In this document: piece after piece, positions 18,365-29,950 of the stretch
How the letters are laid out: each line of letters opens with the position of its first letter
Numbering within the stretch: position 1 is the stretch's first letter
DNA from: Candidatus Methylobacter oryzae
GTDB lineage: Bacteria > Pseudomonadota > Gammaproteobacteria > Methylococcales > Methylomonadaceae
Direction: 5' to 3'
DNA length: 64,000 nt
NCBI RefSeq assembly: GCF_003994235.2
Contig: NZ_RYFG02000113.1
Coordinates: 1-64,000, forward strand
Position numbers and translations under genes: made by a program
Notes under the pieces: generated by a model
Database searches by the model: none
What the model saw: the letters and a program-made list of their open reading frames with translations, nothing else
Told to the model about the DNA's origin: nothing

Positions 18365-18490
18365 GGGTGGCTGCACTCCTTGAGTGATATTTCTAAAGTA
18401 CTTTGAAGAACTTACAAATGCTGAGCATATATACCTTCTGGATAAATTCGCCTTTCATGAGTAATTTACCCATACAAAAAAGTATAGCAA

Positions 18491-18943
18491 CTAAAAAACT
18501 GAATCATCCGGCAACCGAATCGCCATCACATCGCATCCGGCATAATGCAGAACACTATTTGCTGTAGACCCCAGCAATAGAGACAAACCATGGCGCCCAT
18601 GAGAACCGACGACGATTAAATCGACCTGCTCCCGCTCGGCAAGCTGAACAATCTCCTGTTTGGGAGTCCCCCAAATCAACCAACGATTGCTCTGGGCTAT
18701 GCCAAGCCGATCGCCGATTTGCTTCAACCGGTCTTTCTCCGCTTCGAGCAGAGCATAGCCCGAGTCCTCGGTTAGCGAAATTACTGTTCCGTAACCGGTA
18801 TCCGGCATGGGTATATTATCCAGCACATGAATAAGGCTGAATTTAGCTTGGTATTTTTTGGCCAAATCTTTTGCGCGCCGGGCGCATATATCGCTATGCC
18901 CGGAATAATCCACGGCCAATAGAATATGTTGGTAAGCGCCCAT
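18491..18943 (-). CDS. Universal stress protein, UspA family
   Basis: This 150-aa cytoplasmic Usp protein keeps the ATP-binding motif GSHGRHGLSLLLGSTANS near residues 112-129, so it probably binds ATP. The N-terminus YQHILLAVDYSGHSD is typical. It stands alone between the chemoreceptor and thiC. Its specific role cannot be assigned. Confidence 0.92.
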   Translation of the reverse strand: MGAYQHILLAVDYSGHSDICARRAKDLAKKYQAKFSLIHVLDNIPMPDTGYGTVISLTEDSGYALLEAEKDRLKQIGDRLGIAQSNRWLIWGTPKQEIVQLAEREQVDLIVVGSHGRHGLSLLLGSTANSVLHYAGCDVMAIRLPDDSVF

Positions 18944-19094
18944 TGGATTTGCCTTATTTGTGTAGAATTGATTTTGGATAAGTGTATAGGAGTTACTACT
19001 TATACCAAAGAAAAACTCCTTTTAAATTAGGGAAGCTGAAGCTGTATGATGGAGTGCGGGAATTATATGAGGAGGGAATAAATCTAATATAGAC

Positions 19095-19118
19095 GCCCTT
19101 CCCGATTACGGGAAGGGC
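19095..19118 (-). terminator. Terminator-like hairpin after thiC
   Basis: Perfect 10-bp arms GCCCTTCCCG/CGGGAAGGGC with a 4-nt loop, 9 bp past the thiC stop. The T-tract on the minus strand is poor, so it may be a transcript-stabilising hairpin. Confidence 0.5.
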
Positions 19119-19127
19119 TTCATATTG

Positions 19128-21134
<2,007 letters not shown>

Positions 21135-21388
21135 TTACGGATATGCTTCTAAGTTAAAGGATAATGCTAAAGATTGCAAGCTTCGGCAGCATCACTAAAA
21201 TGACAAACACCATATAAAACAAGTGGTTTTGATAACCGACATCATCGCTACAAGCTTCTTTACAGTTGCCATCTACCACCTAGAGGAAATACCAGCCTAA
21301 GGAGGAAATTGTTTACCAATTGTAAAAATGATTTTTTTCACCAGCAATGTTAGAATCAGTACAATTTCTGACCAACCAGATTCAGCGG

Positions 21389-22135
21389 ATGTCAACGGAC
21401 TCTCAACAGAACACTCATCACTCACCGGTATTGGAATTTAAAAGCAGCACTTTTTCCGTACCTGTTTTGGTCTTAGCCAACAATGACCTCATTGCTATTG
21501 AACAGCAGTTACAAGAAAAAATCCATCAAGCTCCGGAGTTCTTCAAGAATTCGCCATTGGTGTTTGACTTACAGGAACTGAATAACCTTAATCTCGACAC
21601 TAATATCAACAAGCTAGTCAATATCATACGTAAACTGGACTTGTTACCGATAGGAATACGCGGCGGCAGCGCGCAACAGAATCAACAGGCGCTGAAGCTT
21701 GGAATTCCCTCTCATTCAGGCCATATAAACCATAACCCGGCAACATCGCCAGAAAAACAGAAACCACAAACGCCTGAGCCCGAGATTGCACCAGAGCCGC
21801 AATTCGTCACTGTCAATAGTACATTAATCACTCATCCGGTCCGCTCAGGCCAGCGTATTTATGCTTCGGGCGATTTAATCATTTTAGCCCAAGTCAGCGC
21901 CGGCGCTGAAATCTTGGCCGAGGGCAATATCCATGTTTACGGCTCGTTAAGAGGCCGCGCCTTGGCAGGCGTGCAAGGCGACACGGAAGCTCGTATTTTT
22001 TGTTCGGATTTACAAGCCGAGCTTATTTCAATCGCCGGAAACTATAAAATCAGCGAGGACTTGAACGGCGCTGCTCCCAATCAGCCTGTCCAGATCTATT
22101 TACAAGACCATACTTTAATTATTAAAGATATTTAA
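21389..22135 (+). CDS. minC: Septum site-determining protein MinC
   Basis: This FtsZ-polymerisation inhibitor (248 aa) is carried to the poles by MinD. The N-terminal domain begins LEFKSSTFSVPVLVL, a proline-rich linker lies at about 125-150, and the C-terminal beta-helix domain has the typical VRSGQRIYASGDLIIL and GAEILAEGNIHVYG. I preferred the ATG at 21389; an in-frame ATG at 21347 is also possible. It is the first gene of minC-minD-minE. Confidence 0.95.
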   Translation: MSTDSQQNTHHSPVLEFKSSTFSVPVLVLANNDLIAIEQQLQEKIHQAPEFFKNSPLVFDLQELNNLNLDTNINKLVNIIRKLDLLPIGIRGGSAQQNQQALKLGIPSHSGHINHNPATSPEKQKPQTPEPEIAPEPQFVTVNSTLITHPVRSGQRIYASGDLIILAQVSAGAEILAEGNIHVYGSLRGRALAGVQGDTEARIFCSDLQAELISIAGNYKISEDLNGAAPNQPVQIYLQDHTLIIKDI

Positions 22136-22163
22136 TTCATATTGCTCTGTGGAGGAAAAATTT

Positions 22164-22973
22164 GTGGCACGAATCATAGTCGTAACATCAGGCAAAGGTG
22201 GCGTTGGCAAAACAACTACAAGCGCCGCTATCGCCATGGGGCTTGCAAAAAGGGGTCACAAAACAGCAGTCATCGATTTTGATGTGGGTTTGCGCAACCT
22301 GGATTTGATCATGGGCTGCGAGCGCCGCGTTGTTTACGATTTTGTTAACGTTATCAACGGCGAAGCCGGCCTTAACCAAGCATTAATACGCGACAAAAAT
22401 TGCGACCAGCTTTACATCCTGCCTGCTTCGCAAACTCGCGACAAAGATGCACTAAGCCAGGAAGGTGTAGGCAGAATTTTGGACGAACTGAAAAAAGATT
22501 TTAAATACATCGTCTGCGATTCTCCTGCCGGCATCGAAAAAGGCGCCCACTTAGCGATGTATTTTGCCGATGACGCTTTCATTGTAACCAACCCGGAAGT
22601 CTCCTCCGTACGTGACTCTGACCGCATGCTAGGCATTTTATCCAGCAAGTCGCGCCGCGCCGAACAAAACGAAGAACCTATCAAAGAGTATCTGCTGCTG
22701 TCACGTTACTCGCCCGATAGAGTCAAATTAGGCGAAATGTTGAGTGTAAATGACGTACAAGAAATCTTATCATTGCATTTACTGGGCGTTATCCCCGAAT
22801 CAAAATCGGTGCTTAATGCATCAAACTCCGGCATCCCGGTTATTCTTGATGAAAAAAGCGACGCAGGCCAAGCCTACGCCGATATCATTGCCCGTTATTT
22901 AGGTGAAGATAGACCCCATCGCTTTATTGATGAGAAAAAAGGCCTGTTTGGGAAGTTGTTCAGGAGCAGATAA
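22164..22973 (+). CDS. minD: Septum site-determining ATPase MinD
   Basis: This 269-aa ParA/MinD-type ATPase binds the membrane and MinC, and oscillates under MinE control. The deviant Walker A is intact: SGKGGVGKTT at 9-18. A C-terminal amphipathic helix (KKGLFGKLFRSR) is the membrane-targeting sequence. The start is a GTG at 22164 with GGAGGAA before it. Its stop overlaps the minE start by one base. Confidence 0.97.
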   Translation: MARIIVVTSGKGGVGKTTTSAAIAMGLAKRGHKTAVIDFDVGLRNLDLIMGCERRVVYDFVNVINGEAGLNQALIRDKNCDQLYILPASQTRDKDALSQEGVGRILDELKKDFKYIVCDSPAGIEKGAHLAMYFADDAFIVTNPEVSSVRDSDRMLGILSSKSRRAEQNEEPIKEYLLLSRYSPDRVKLGEMLSVNDVQEILSLHLLGVIPESKSVLNASNSGIPVILDEKSDAGQAYADIIARYLGEDRPHRFIDEKKGLFGKLFRSR

Positions 22974-23239
22974 TGAGTTTACTGGATTATTTTAGAACAT
23001 CTAAAGCCAGCTCGGCATCGCTTGCCAAGGAAAGGCTGCAAATTCTGGTTGCTCACGAACGCAGTTCCAGGAATCAACCGTCCTATCTTCCCCAATTACA
23101 AAAAGAATTGCTGGAGGTTATTCGGAAATACGTTAACGTAGGACAAGATGCAATATCTGTTAATTTTGAACAAAACGACACTCAGGAAACACTGGAATTA
23201 AATATCGTGCTTCCTGACCATCAAACCAAAGCTCCTTAA
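22973..23239 (+). CDS. minE: Cell division topological specificity factor MinE
   Basis: This 88-aa protein stimulates MinD ATPase and drives Min oscillation. The N-terminal helix MSLLDYFRTSKASSASLAKE and the anti-MinCD segment AKERLQILVAHER are typical. The start overlaps the minD stop (TAATG), indicating coupled translation. Confidence 0.97.
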   Translation: MSLLDYFRTSKASSASLAKERLQILVAHERSSRNQPSYLPQLQKELLEVIRKYVNVGQDAISVNFEQNDTQETLELNIVLPDHQTKAP

Positions 23240-23268
23240 CACAACCATCTAAACTAAAGGTGATTACT

Positions 23269-23466
23269 ATGTCTAATACAATCGGCGATGCAGCAGGAAC
23301 AGTCTGGAATTATCTAAATCAAAACGGACCGTCCAGTGTGAATAAAGTTACCACTGAAACGGGCGTCAGTAAAAATGATGTTCAACGGGCCATTGGGTGG
23401 CTATGCAAGGAAGACAAACTATTCATTGAAATGATAGGCCGAACTGAAACGCTATCTTTAAAATAA
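23269..23466 (+). CDS. Winged helix-turn-helix protein (DUF2582-like)
   Basis: This 65-aa protein has the form of a compact winged helix: GTVWNYLNQNGPSSVNKVTTE, a recognition helix around SKNDVQRAIGWLCKEDK, and a short beta wing. It resembles the DUF2582 family of small DNA-binding-fold proteins of unknown function. The ATG at 23269 follows AAAGGTG; a GTG three codons earlier is less likely. It lies 29 bp after minE, so may be co-transcribed. Confidence 0.85.
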   Translation: MSNTIGDAAGTVWNYLNQNGPSSVNKVTTETGVSKNDVQRAIGWLCKEDKLFIEMIGRTETLSLK

Positions 23467-23523
23467 AACCGAGTTGAGCGGGAGCGGCTTGTCTGCTCAA
23501 ACCCTTATGCCCTTTGGGTATAA
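23467..23523. repeat. Interspersed palindromic repeat, copy F
   Basis: The unit AACCGAGTTGAGCGGGAGCG...TATGCCCTTTGGGTATA begins right after the stop codon of the winged-helix gene, in the same orientation as copies D and E. Confidence 0.8.
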
Positions 23524-23603
23524 ATTAAATCGGCCAGCTGTAAGGACGGCACCACACGGCTTTACAGCTAGTCTTAATAAATCTGATAGGCCGCAACAGG
23601 GGC

Positions 23604-24461
23604 TTATTGTAATTCCCGGTGACGGACAATCACATTAAAAGAAGGACCTTTAAACTGTCTGGCAAATGCATCCACCAAATAGACCGAACGGTGTTGACCG
23701 CCTGTGCATCCTATAGCAACTGTCAAATAGCTGCGTCCTTCGGCCTCAAACCGGGGAATCCAACGATCAAGGAAATCCTTAATATCCTTAAAAAGCTCGG
23801 CAACCAACTCCTGATTATCAAGAAAGTCGATTACGGGCCGGTCTTTTCCCGTCAAGCCGCGCAACTCCGGAATCCAATAAGGATTTGGCAGACCGCGGGC
23901 ATCGAATACAAAATCGGCATCTAACGGGACGCCATGTTTAAAGCCAAAAGATTGAAATTGCAAAGAAATATGCCTGCCATCTCTTTCGCCGACCTGATCC
24001 CTGATCAATTCCCGCAATTCGTGGTAATGTGTTCGACTGGTATCAATCACTACGCTGGCGTGTCTTGCGACCGGCGTCAACATTTCCTTCTCAATTTTTA
24101 ACGCTTCTCTTAACGGTACGTTTGAATCCGTTAGCGGATGCCTCCGCCGGGTTTCACTGTAACGCTTCAATAAGGTAGATTCTTCCGCCTGCATGAAAAT
24201 AATTTCGCAATCAATCTGCTTACTGCGTATTAGCTCCAAACTTTCGGAAAAATCGGCCAAGCTTTCGCTTTGATTCCTAGCATCAATGCCAATTGCCGTT
24301 TTTGCATAGGTAAGTTTATCTACCAACATAACATGGTTGATAAAATCTTCCAGCAACGTCACTGGCAAATTATCAATACAATAGTAACCGCAATCTTCCA
24401 ACGTATCCAAAGCGATACTTTTACCTGAACCGGAAAGACCACTAACGATTAATAATTTCAT
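23604..24461 (-). CDS. rapZ: RNase adapter protein RapZ
   Basis: This 285-aa adaptor brings small RNAs such as GlmZ to RNase E in E. coli and so tunes glucosamine-6-phosphate synthesis. The N-terminal Walker A GLSGSGKS (8-15) and the C-terminal GCTGGQHRSVYL are intact. In E. coli ptsN precedes rapZ; here hpf is the direct neighbour, with 57 bp between. Confidence 0.96.
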   Translation of the reverse strand: MKLLIVSGLSGSGKSIALDTLEDCGYYCIDNLPVTLLEDFINHVMLVDKLTYAKTAIGIDARNQSESLADFSESLELIRSKQIDCEIIFMQAEESTLLKRYSETRRRHPLTDSNVPLREALKIEKEMLTPVARHASVVIDTSRTHYHELRELIRDQVGERDGRHISLQFQSFGFKHGVPLDADFVFDARGLPNPYWIPELRGLTGKDRPVIDFLDNQELVAELFKDIKDFLDRWIPRFEAEGRSYLTVAIGCTGGQHRSVYLVDAFARQFKGPSFNVIVRHRELQ

Positions 24462-24518
24462 GAGATTAGGTTCAAGGTAAAAGGTTCAAAAAAGCGCCTT
24501 TTACCTTGTCATACCCTA

Positions 24519-24809
24519 TTATCTGTGCTGACTGGTTTTTTCTTTGTGCTTGATAATTTGACGGTCCAGCTTATCAACCATATTGTCGATAGCGGCGTAC
24601 ATATCTTCTTGATGATCTTCTGCGAATAATTTAGCACCGCTTAACTGCAGTGTTGCTTCAGCCTTTTGAATTAACTTTTCCACGCTTAAAATGACGTGTA
24701 CATCGGTAACATTATCAAAATGACGCGCCAATTTTTCAAATTTTGAGTCAGTGTGCGCTTTTAAAGCGTCGGTTATTTCAAGATGATGGCCTGTTACGAT
24801 GACTTGCAT
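24519..24809 (-). CDS. hpf: Short-form ribosome hibernation promoting factor
   Basis: This 96-aa protein binds the 30S decoding region and promotes 100S dimers in stationary phase. The MQVIVTGHHLEITDALKAHT start and the AEATLQLSGAKLFAEDHQEDMYAAID core are typical of the short form, with no long C-terminal dimerisation domain. It lies between rpoN and rapZ. Confidence 0.95.
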   Translation of the reverse strand: MQVIVTGHHLEITDALKAHTDSKFEKLARHFDNVTDVHVILSVEKLIQKAEATLQLSGAKLFAEDHQEDMYAAIDNMVDKLDRQIIKHKEKTSQHR

Positions 24810-24855
24810 GAGATAAACTCCTTAATTATGATTGTTTTTTGTTTGTCAGTCCGCG

Positions 24856-26301
24856 CTATAAAATACGCTTGCGCTGACTTGATGATGAAATAAGCATCGC
24901 TTCGCGATACTTGGCAATTGTCCTTCTAGCAACATTAATGCCCTTTTCTTTTAATAGCTCGGCTATTTTACTATCACTTAACGGTTTTGCCAGATTTTCA
25001 TTGCTGATTAGTTCTTTAATAAATGCCCTTATGGCCGTAGATGAACACTCGCCCCCTCCTTCTGTTGATACATGACTGGAAAAAAAATACTTAAATTCGA
25101 CAATACCATTGGGGGTATGCATAAATTTCTGTGTCGTCACCCTGGATATAGTCGACTCATGTAATTCCAATTCTTCAGCAATATCTCTTAACACCATGGA
25201 TTTCATTGCGATAGAACCATGCTCAAGAAACCCGGTTTGTTTTTCCACAATACACCGCGCGACACGCAATAAGGTATCGTTTCGGCTCTGGAGACTCTTA
25301 ATAAACCATCTTGCTTCCTGCAAATGGTCCTTCATACAGGTATTATCCTTGCTGTTATCCGCTCTTTTTATCATGCTTGAATAAAAAGGATTAATACGCA
25401 ACTTTGGCGCTATATCAGGATTTAGGTTAACCTGCCATTTATCGTTTTGCTTAACCACGTAAACGTCGGGAATAACGTATTCGGAATCCGAGTCCTGTAT
25501 GCGCGCGCCCGGCTTGGGGTCCAAAGTCCGGATTAAGGCCACAACCTCACTCAGTTGCCGCTCCGTCACCCCCAATTTGCGCATCAGTTTCGATTGCTCG
25601 TGCGTAGCCAGCAAATCCAAATACCGGGTAACAAGAATCAGTGCTTCTGCTTTATAAGGAGTCGTCTCCGGCAACTGCAATATTTGCAACCTCAAACAAT
25701 CCTTTAAATCGATAGCCGCAACGCCGGCCGGGTCAAAATTTTGCACCCTATGCAATACTGCGTTCACTTCATCGAAATCCAGATCGTCTAACTGGTTTTG
25801 CAATCCTTGAAAGATTTCTTCAAGACTACTGATCAGGTAACCGTCTTCATTGATCGAATCGATAATGGCCATTGCAATGGCGTGATCCCGCTCGGAGAAT
25901 GTGGTCAGTTCCACTTGCCACAATAAATGATCCATTAAGGTTGATGATTTACTGCGCTGTGTTTCGAATTCAACAGCTTCGGCGGAATTGGAACCCGACT
26001 CCATCGCATATTCATAAATATCATCCCAGGAAGAATCAACAGGCAATTCATCGGGGATATCGGTTTGCGAGCCTTGGCTGGTCAGCAAATCCGAATTATC
26101 GATTTTCTTCTCCGGCGTTATTTCGCTTTCCTGGACAGCGCTTTCTTCCTCATTAACTTCCAGCATCATATTAGACTCAAGAGCCTGCTGAATTTCTTGC
26201 TGCAACTCTAATGTCGACATCTGCAACAACTTGATCGCCTGCTGCAATTGCGGCGTCATAGCCAGTTGTTGACCCAGTCGAAGATGTAAGGATTGTTTCA
26301 T
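24856..26301 (-). CDS. rpoN: RNA polymerase sigma-54 factor RpoN
   Basis: This 481-aa sigma factor needs activator ATPases to open promoters. Region I is glutamine rich (QQLAMTPQLQQAIKLLQMS), region II acidic, and the C-terminal RpoN box reads ARRTIAKYREAM. Length is standard. It follows lptB, as in other gammaproteobacteria. Likely targets include flagellar and nitrogen genes; none are adjacent. Confidence 0.97.
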   Translation of the reverse strand: MKQSLHLRLGQQLAMTPQLQQAIKLLQMSTLELQQEIQQALESNMMLEVNEEESAVQESEITPEKKIDNSDLLTSQGSQTDIPDELPVDSSWDDIYEYAMESGSNSAEAVEFETQRSKSSTLMDHLLWQVELTTFSERDHAIAMAIIDSINEDGYLISSLEEIFQGLQNQLDDLDFDEVNAVLHRVQNFDPAGVAAIDLKDCLRLQILQLPETTPYKAEALILVTRYLDLLATHEQSKLMRKLGVTERQLSEVVALIRTLDPKPGARIQDSDSEYVIPDVYVVKQNDKWQVNLNPDIAPKLRINPFYSSMIKRADNSKDNTCMKDHLQEARWFIKSLQSRNDTLLRVARCIVEKQTGFLEHGSIAMKSMVLRDIAEELELHESTISRVTTQKFMHTPNGIVEFKYFFSSHVSTEGGGECSSTAIRAFIKELISNENLAKPLSDSKIAELLKEKGINVARRTIAKYREAMLISSSSQRKRIL

Positions 26302-26380
26302 TCGGTCACACGATTTAGTAGGAGTATCCCAACGGTTATTCTGTTCTTGGTTAGAACAACTATGAAAAATTGCCCTTAAA

Positions 26381-27106
26381 TTAAAGGCTAAAGTTATTGC
26401 CTAAATAAACTTTGCGTACTTCCTCATTGGCAACAATAGCTTCCGCACCGCCTTCAGCTATCACTCTGCCGTCGTTAAGTATATAGGCACGATTACAAAT
26501 GCCTAGCGTTTCCCTGACATTGTGTTCGGTAATCAGCACACCAATGCCGCGATCTTTCAAATGCTCTATGATCTTTTTTATATCATCTACCGATATCGGA
26601 TCAACACCGGCAAAAGGCTCATCCAGTAATATAAATTGCGGATTGGTGGCTAATGCCCTGGCAATTTCAACTCGCCGCCTCTCGCCGCCCGACAATCCCA
26701 AAGCAGTCTGGTCACGCAAATGAAGGATATGAAACTCCTGTAACAGCTCCTCAATGACCAATTCCGCCTGCCCTTCGGTTAAATCGGAACGAATCTGTAA
26801 AACTGCACGTAAATTATCTGCTACACTTAATTTTCGGAAAACCGATGGCTCCTGCGGCAAATAACCTATCCCTAATTGCGCCCTCAAATGCATCGGATGA
26901 TGAGTAATGACTTGGGAATCCAGCGTGATTTCACCTTCATCGGCCTTAATCAAGCCTACCATCATATAGAAACTAGTCGTTTTCCCGGCACCGTTAGGCC
27001 CCAACAGCCCAACGACCTCACCGGTATCGACATGTAATGAAACCCCGTTAACTACATTGCGTTTATTGTAGCTTTTAATCAGATGTTTTGCGGCTAATCT
27101 GGTCAT
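26381..27106 (-). CDS. lptB: LPS export ABC transporter ATP-binding protein LptB
   Basis: This 241-aa ATPase powers LPS extraction by LptFG. Walker [10 protein letters not shown] (35-43), the signature LSGGERRR and Walker [13 protein letters not shown] are all present. It is followed by rpoN and preceded by lptA and lptC. Confidence 0.97.
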   Translation of the reverse strand: MTRLAAKHLIKSYNKRNVVNGVSLHVDTGEVVGLLGPNGAGKTTSFYMMVGLIKADEGEITLDSQVITHHPMHLRAQLGIGYLPQEPSVFRKLSVADNLRAVLQIRSDLTEGQAELVIEELLQEFHILHLRDQTALGLSGGERRRVEIARALATNPQFILLDEPFAGVDPISVDDIKKIIEHLKDRGIGVLITEHNVRETLGICNRAYILNDGRVIAEGGAEAIVANEEVRKVYLGNNFSL

Positions 27107-27191
27107 GTTTAACGGCTAAAAGACAAACAAAAAAAGAATATAGCTGGATATTTTGCGCCCTTCGGCTTCGCATCATCAACTTGGCAGCTTA

Positions 27192-27767
27192 TCATTTATT
27201 ATTATCCTTTACGGTCGTTTTTTTTTCCTGTCCCTGAGCCTGCTCTTTACCTTTTGGCTGCAATACCACATGAACTCGTTTGTTATCGGATTCTTTCTCT
27301 CCCGCTTTAACCAGCGAGGTTTTAAGATCGTATTCAATAAAATCGCTAGCATAAGCACCACTACCCTGCCAGACGGTCGCTTTACCGATCAAAACCAACA
27401 AATTCTTTTTAGGATAATACTCACCTGTTAGCGCTTCCCCGGTTATATCCGGATCACCCTCATGAGGCGTTTGTTTAAATTTTGCGAGATTACCTGTAAA
27501 CACCATTTTATCAGCTTCGCCGTCTATAAAATAAACCACTAACTTATCCGAGTTTACCCGAATACTGCCTTGAATTGATATGACATTACCAGTATACGTG
27601 CTGATGGCTTTTACATCGTCATAAGTTGCTGTATTCGAATCGATGATTATCGGCTGATCGCCGTCGCTTTCCAAGGCGCAAACGCTCGTGCTAAAAAGCG
27701 CCAATAATAGTAAACAACAGCTACTTCTACGTAATATGCGGCAGCCAAGGTTTTTATTTTGTTTCAT
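27192..27767 (-). CDS. lptA: LPS transport periplasmic bridge protein LptA
   Basis: This 191-aa OstA-like protein forms the periplasmic LPS bridge. A signal peptide (hydrophobic about 14-31) is followed by the beta-jellyroll segment DQPIIIDSNTATYDDVKAIS. The lysine/glutamine-rich C-terminal tail is longer than the core fold needs. It overlaps the lptC end by 14 bp. Confidence 0.93.
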   Translation of the reverse strand: MKQNKNLGCRILRRSSCCLLLLALFSTSVCALESDGDQPIIIDSNTATYDDVKAISTYTGNVISIQGSIRVNSDKLVVYFIDGEADKMVFTGNLAKFKQTPHEGDPDITGEALTGEYYPKKNLLVLIGKATVWQGSGAYASDFIEYDLKTSLVKAGEKESDNKRVHVVLQPKGKEQAQGQEKKTTVKDNNK

Positions 27768-28323
27768 AGTTACCCTTTACATTAGAGAGCAGTTCCAGGT
27801 GAATCGGTTGCGCAAAGACCAGTTTCATACCGACTCCTGTAGTCCAATTTGGTAAGCTGATCAATTCTGCCCATGCATTCGTTTCTGCGTAACTGGTTTC
27901 CGGTTTTACTTTTAAATTGGAGGTATGGATTTTAAGCTCTCTGACGCCTTTAGCTGCGGCCCTATCGACATAGACCTGACCGTTCAACAACAAATCCTTC
28001 CCGTCAGCCGATAAAACGCCAGTCTCCGACTGAATTACCCACGGCGGCGTTTTCTCATTATAAAAAGCCATGATCGGCTTGACTAAATGTGTAGTTCCAT
28101 CGTCACTATAATGAGTCATTTCATCAGCAACCAATTTACTTTTCGGCCTGCCGAGTTCGCTCATTTCCCATTTCGTATAGCCCTTGCTGAAATAATCGGG
28201 ACTATGAGCCGGCACCACTATTCGGCCAAGACCTTCCGAATCGGTCAACCTCATCAGCCACCAACTCATTAGTGCAATAATGGCCAGGTACAAATACCCG
28301 TAATTTCCATTTAGCCTGATCAT
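27754..28323 (-). CDS. lptC: LPS export protein LptC
   Basis: This 189-aa bitopic protein has one N-terminal TM (YGYLYLAIIALMSWWLM) and a periplasmic LptC jellyroll (DYFSKGYTKWEMSELGRPKSKL style motif near 43-63). It couples LptBFG to LptA. It lies 13 bp after kdsC. Confidence 0.93.
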   Translation of the reverse strand: MIRLNGNYGYLYLAIIALMSWWLMRLTDSEGLGRIVVPAHSPDYFSKGYTKWEMSELGRPKSKLVADEMTHYSDDGTTHLVKPIMAFYNEKTPPWVIQSETGVLSADGKDLLLNGQVYVDRAAAKGVRELKIHTSNLKVKPETSYAETNAWAELISLPNWTTGVGMKLVFAQPIHLELLSNVKGNYETK

Positions 28324-28336
28324 TTATCTTCGCGCT

Positions 28337-28885
28337 CTAGCAAGTCAGGTAAGTATTTAAGACATCATCAAAATGTCCTTGCGCCTGCATAATAAAATCA
28401 CAAACTTCCCTGACTGCACCCTGTCCTCCTGACAATGTCGTACACCAATCAGCGCGTTGTTTAACGGCAAAGTTGGCATCGTTAACCGCAATCGCCAGGC
28501 CCACTCTAATCATTATCGGCAAATCCAACAAGTCATCGCCGACATGAGCCACCTGTTCGTGTGTTACACCTATCTTCCCTATGATCTCATTAAATGCCGC
28601 AACCTTGTTTTCATGCCCCTGGTACACATGTTCAATACCCAGACTTTTCATGCGCAATGCAACTGAAGTTGATTTTCGCCCGGAAATTACCGCAACCTCA
28701 ACACCAGTCTGGCGTAACAATTTGATACCGTGGCCATCTCTCGCATGAAATGACTTGTATTCGTTGCCCTCGCTATCGAAAAACAACTTGCCATCCGTCA
28801 ATACCCCATCGACATCCAGTATCAACAGTTTGAGTTTCTTGGCTTTTTCTAAAACGCTCAAACAACGGTTTGTATCGGTCATCAT
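28337..28885 (-). CDS. kdsC: Kdo-8-phosphate phosphatase KdsC
   Basis: This 182-aa HAD phosphatase removes phosphate from Kdo-8-P in Kdo synthesis. The catalytic DVDGVLTDG (24-32), the HARDGHGI loop and VGDDLLDLPIM are intact, with no cap domain, as is typical. Its start overlaps the kdsD end by four bases. Confidence 0.96.
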   Translation of the reverse strand: MMTDTNRCLSVLEKAKKLKLLILDVDGVLTDGKLFFDSEGNEYKSFHARDGHGIKLLRQTGVEVAVISGRKSTSVALRMKSLGIEHVYQGHENKVAAFNEIIGKIGVTHEQVAHVGDDLLDLPIMIRVGLAIAVNDANFAVKQRADWCTTLSGGQGAVREVCDFIMQAQGHFDDVLNTYLTC

Positions 28886-29859
28886 ACGATCCCCGCACGG
28901 ATCAGATCATGCATATTCAGAGCACCTATCGCTTTTTGCTGCTCGTCAACAACAATTAACGCGTTAATCTTTTTTCGTTGCATAATTTGCATGGCCTCAG
29001 CAGCCAGAATATCAGCCGGAATCACGGTACAATTAGGAGTCATAACTTCCGCAATAGATATTTGGTGTACATCAAGATTTTTGCTCAACATTCGCCGTAG
29101 GTCGCCGTCGGTAAAAATACCGACCACACGGCTGTCGGCATCGACAATAGCCGTCATACCCAACTTTTTCTCGGTCATTTCGAGCAACGCGTGACTAATC
29201 AGCGCGGATTCAGGCACTGAAGGCACTTTTTCATCGGCATGCATAATATCGCCGGCCATTAATAAAAGCCGCTTACCCAAACTGCCGCCTGGATGAGATA
29301 AGGCAAAATCATCGCGGGTAAACCCTCGCGCCTCAAGCAAAGAGACAGCCAGCGCATCACCCATCACTAATGCAGCGGTGGTACTGGACGTGGGAGCCAA
29401 ACCTAGCGGACAAGCTTCTTGCTCAACAGCCACGTTGATATGAGTGGAGGCAAATTTAGCCAGCGTTGAAGCGGGGTTACCGGTCATGGCTATTAATGGC
29501 ACGCCCAACCGTTTGATAATCGGTAAAATTGTTAAAACTTCCTCAGTCTCTCCGGAATTTGATAAAGCCAGTACGACATCCTGCTGGGTGATCATCCCCA
29601 AATCACCATGACTGGCTTCCCCTGAATGTACAAAAAACGCCGGTGTTCCGGTACTGGCTAAAGTCGCAGCAATCTTACCGGCAATATGGCCTGATTTACC
29701 CATACCGGTAACCACAACACGACCTTTACAGTTGAACATTAACTTGCAGGCAACTACAAAATCATCATTAATTTGATCAGCCAATGCGGCAATTGCCTGT
29801 GTTTCTACCTGTATAACAGCTAAGCCCAACTCACGGAGCTTTTGATCATGTAATTTCAT
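28882..29859 (-). CDS. kdsD: Arabinose-5-phosphate isomerase KdsD
   Basis: This 325-aa isomerase makes D-arabinose 5-phosphate from ribulose 5-phosphate, the first Kdo step. An N-terminal SIS domain (GKSGHIAGKIAATLASTGTPAFFVH) precedes a CBS pair (about 210-325). It starts the Kdo/LPS/rpoN block. Confidence 0.96.
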   Translation of the reverse strand: MKLHDQKLRELGLAVIQVETQAIAALADQINDDFVVACKLMFNCKGRVVVTGMGKSGHIAGKIAATLASTGTPAFFVHSGEASHGDLGMITQQDVVLALSNSGETEEVLTILPIIKRLGVPLIAMTGNPASTLAKFASTHINVAVEQEACPLGLAPTSSTTAALVMGDALAVSLLEARGFTRDDFALSHPGGSLGKRLLLMAGDIMHADEKVPSVPESALISHALLEMTEKKLGMTAIVDADSRVVGIFTDGDLRRMLSKNLDVHQISIAEVMTPNCTVIPADILAAEAMQIMQRKKINALIVVDEQQKAIGALNMHDLIRAGIV

Positions 29860-29950
29860 TTATCTGTAAAAATGTATTTGCCAACCCATAGCAACAACGC
29901 TAATGATAAAGCATTTACAGCCTTATGGAGCAGCTGAATGTAAATTTCTA

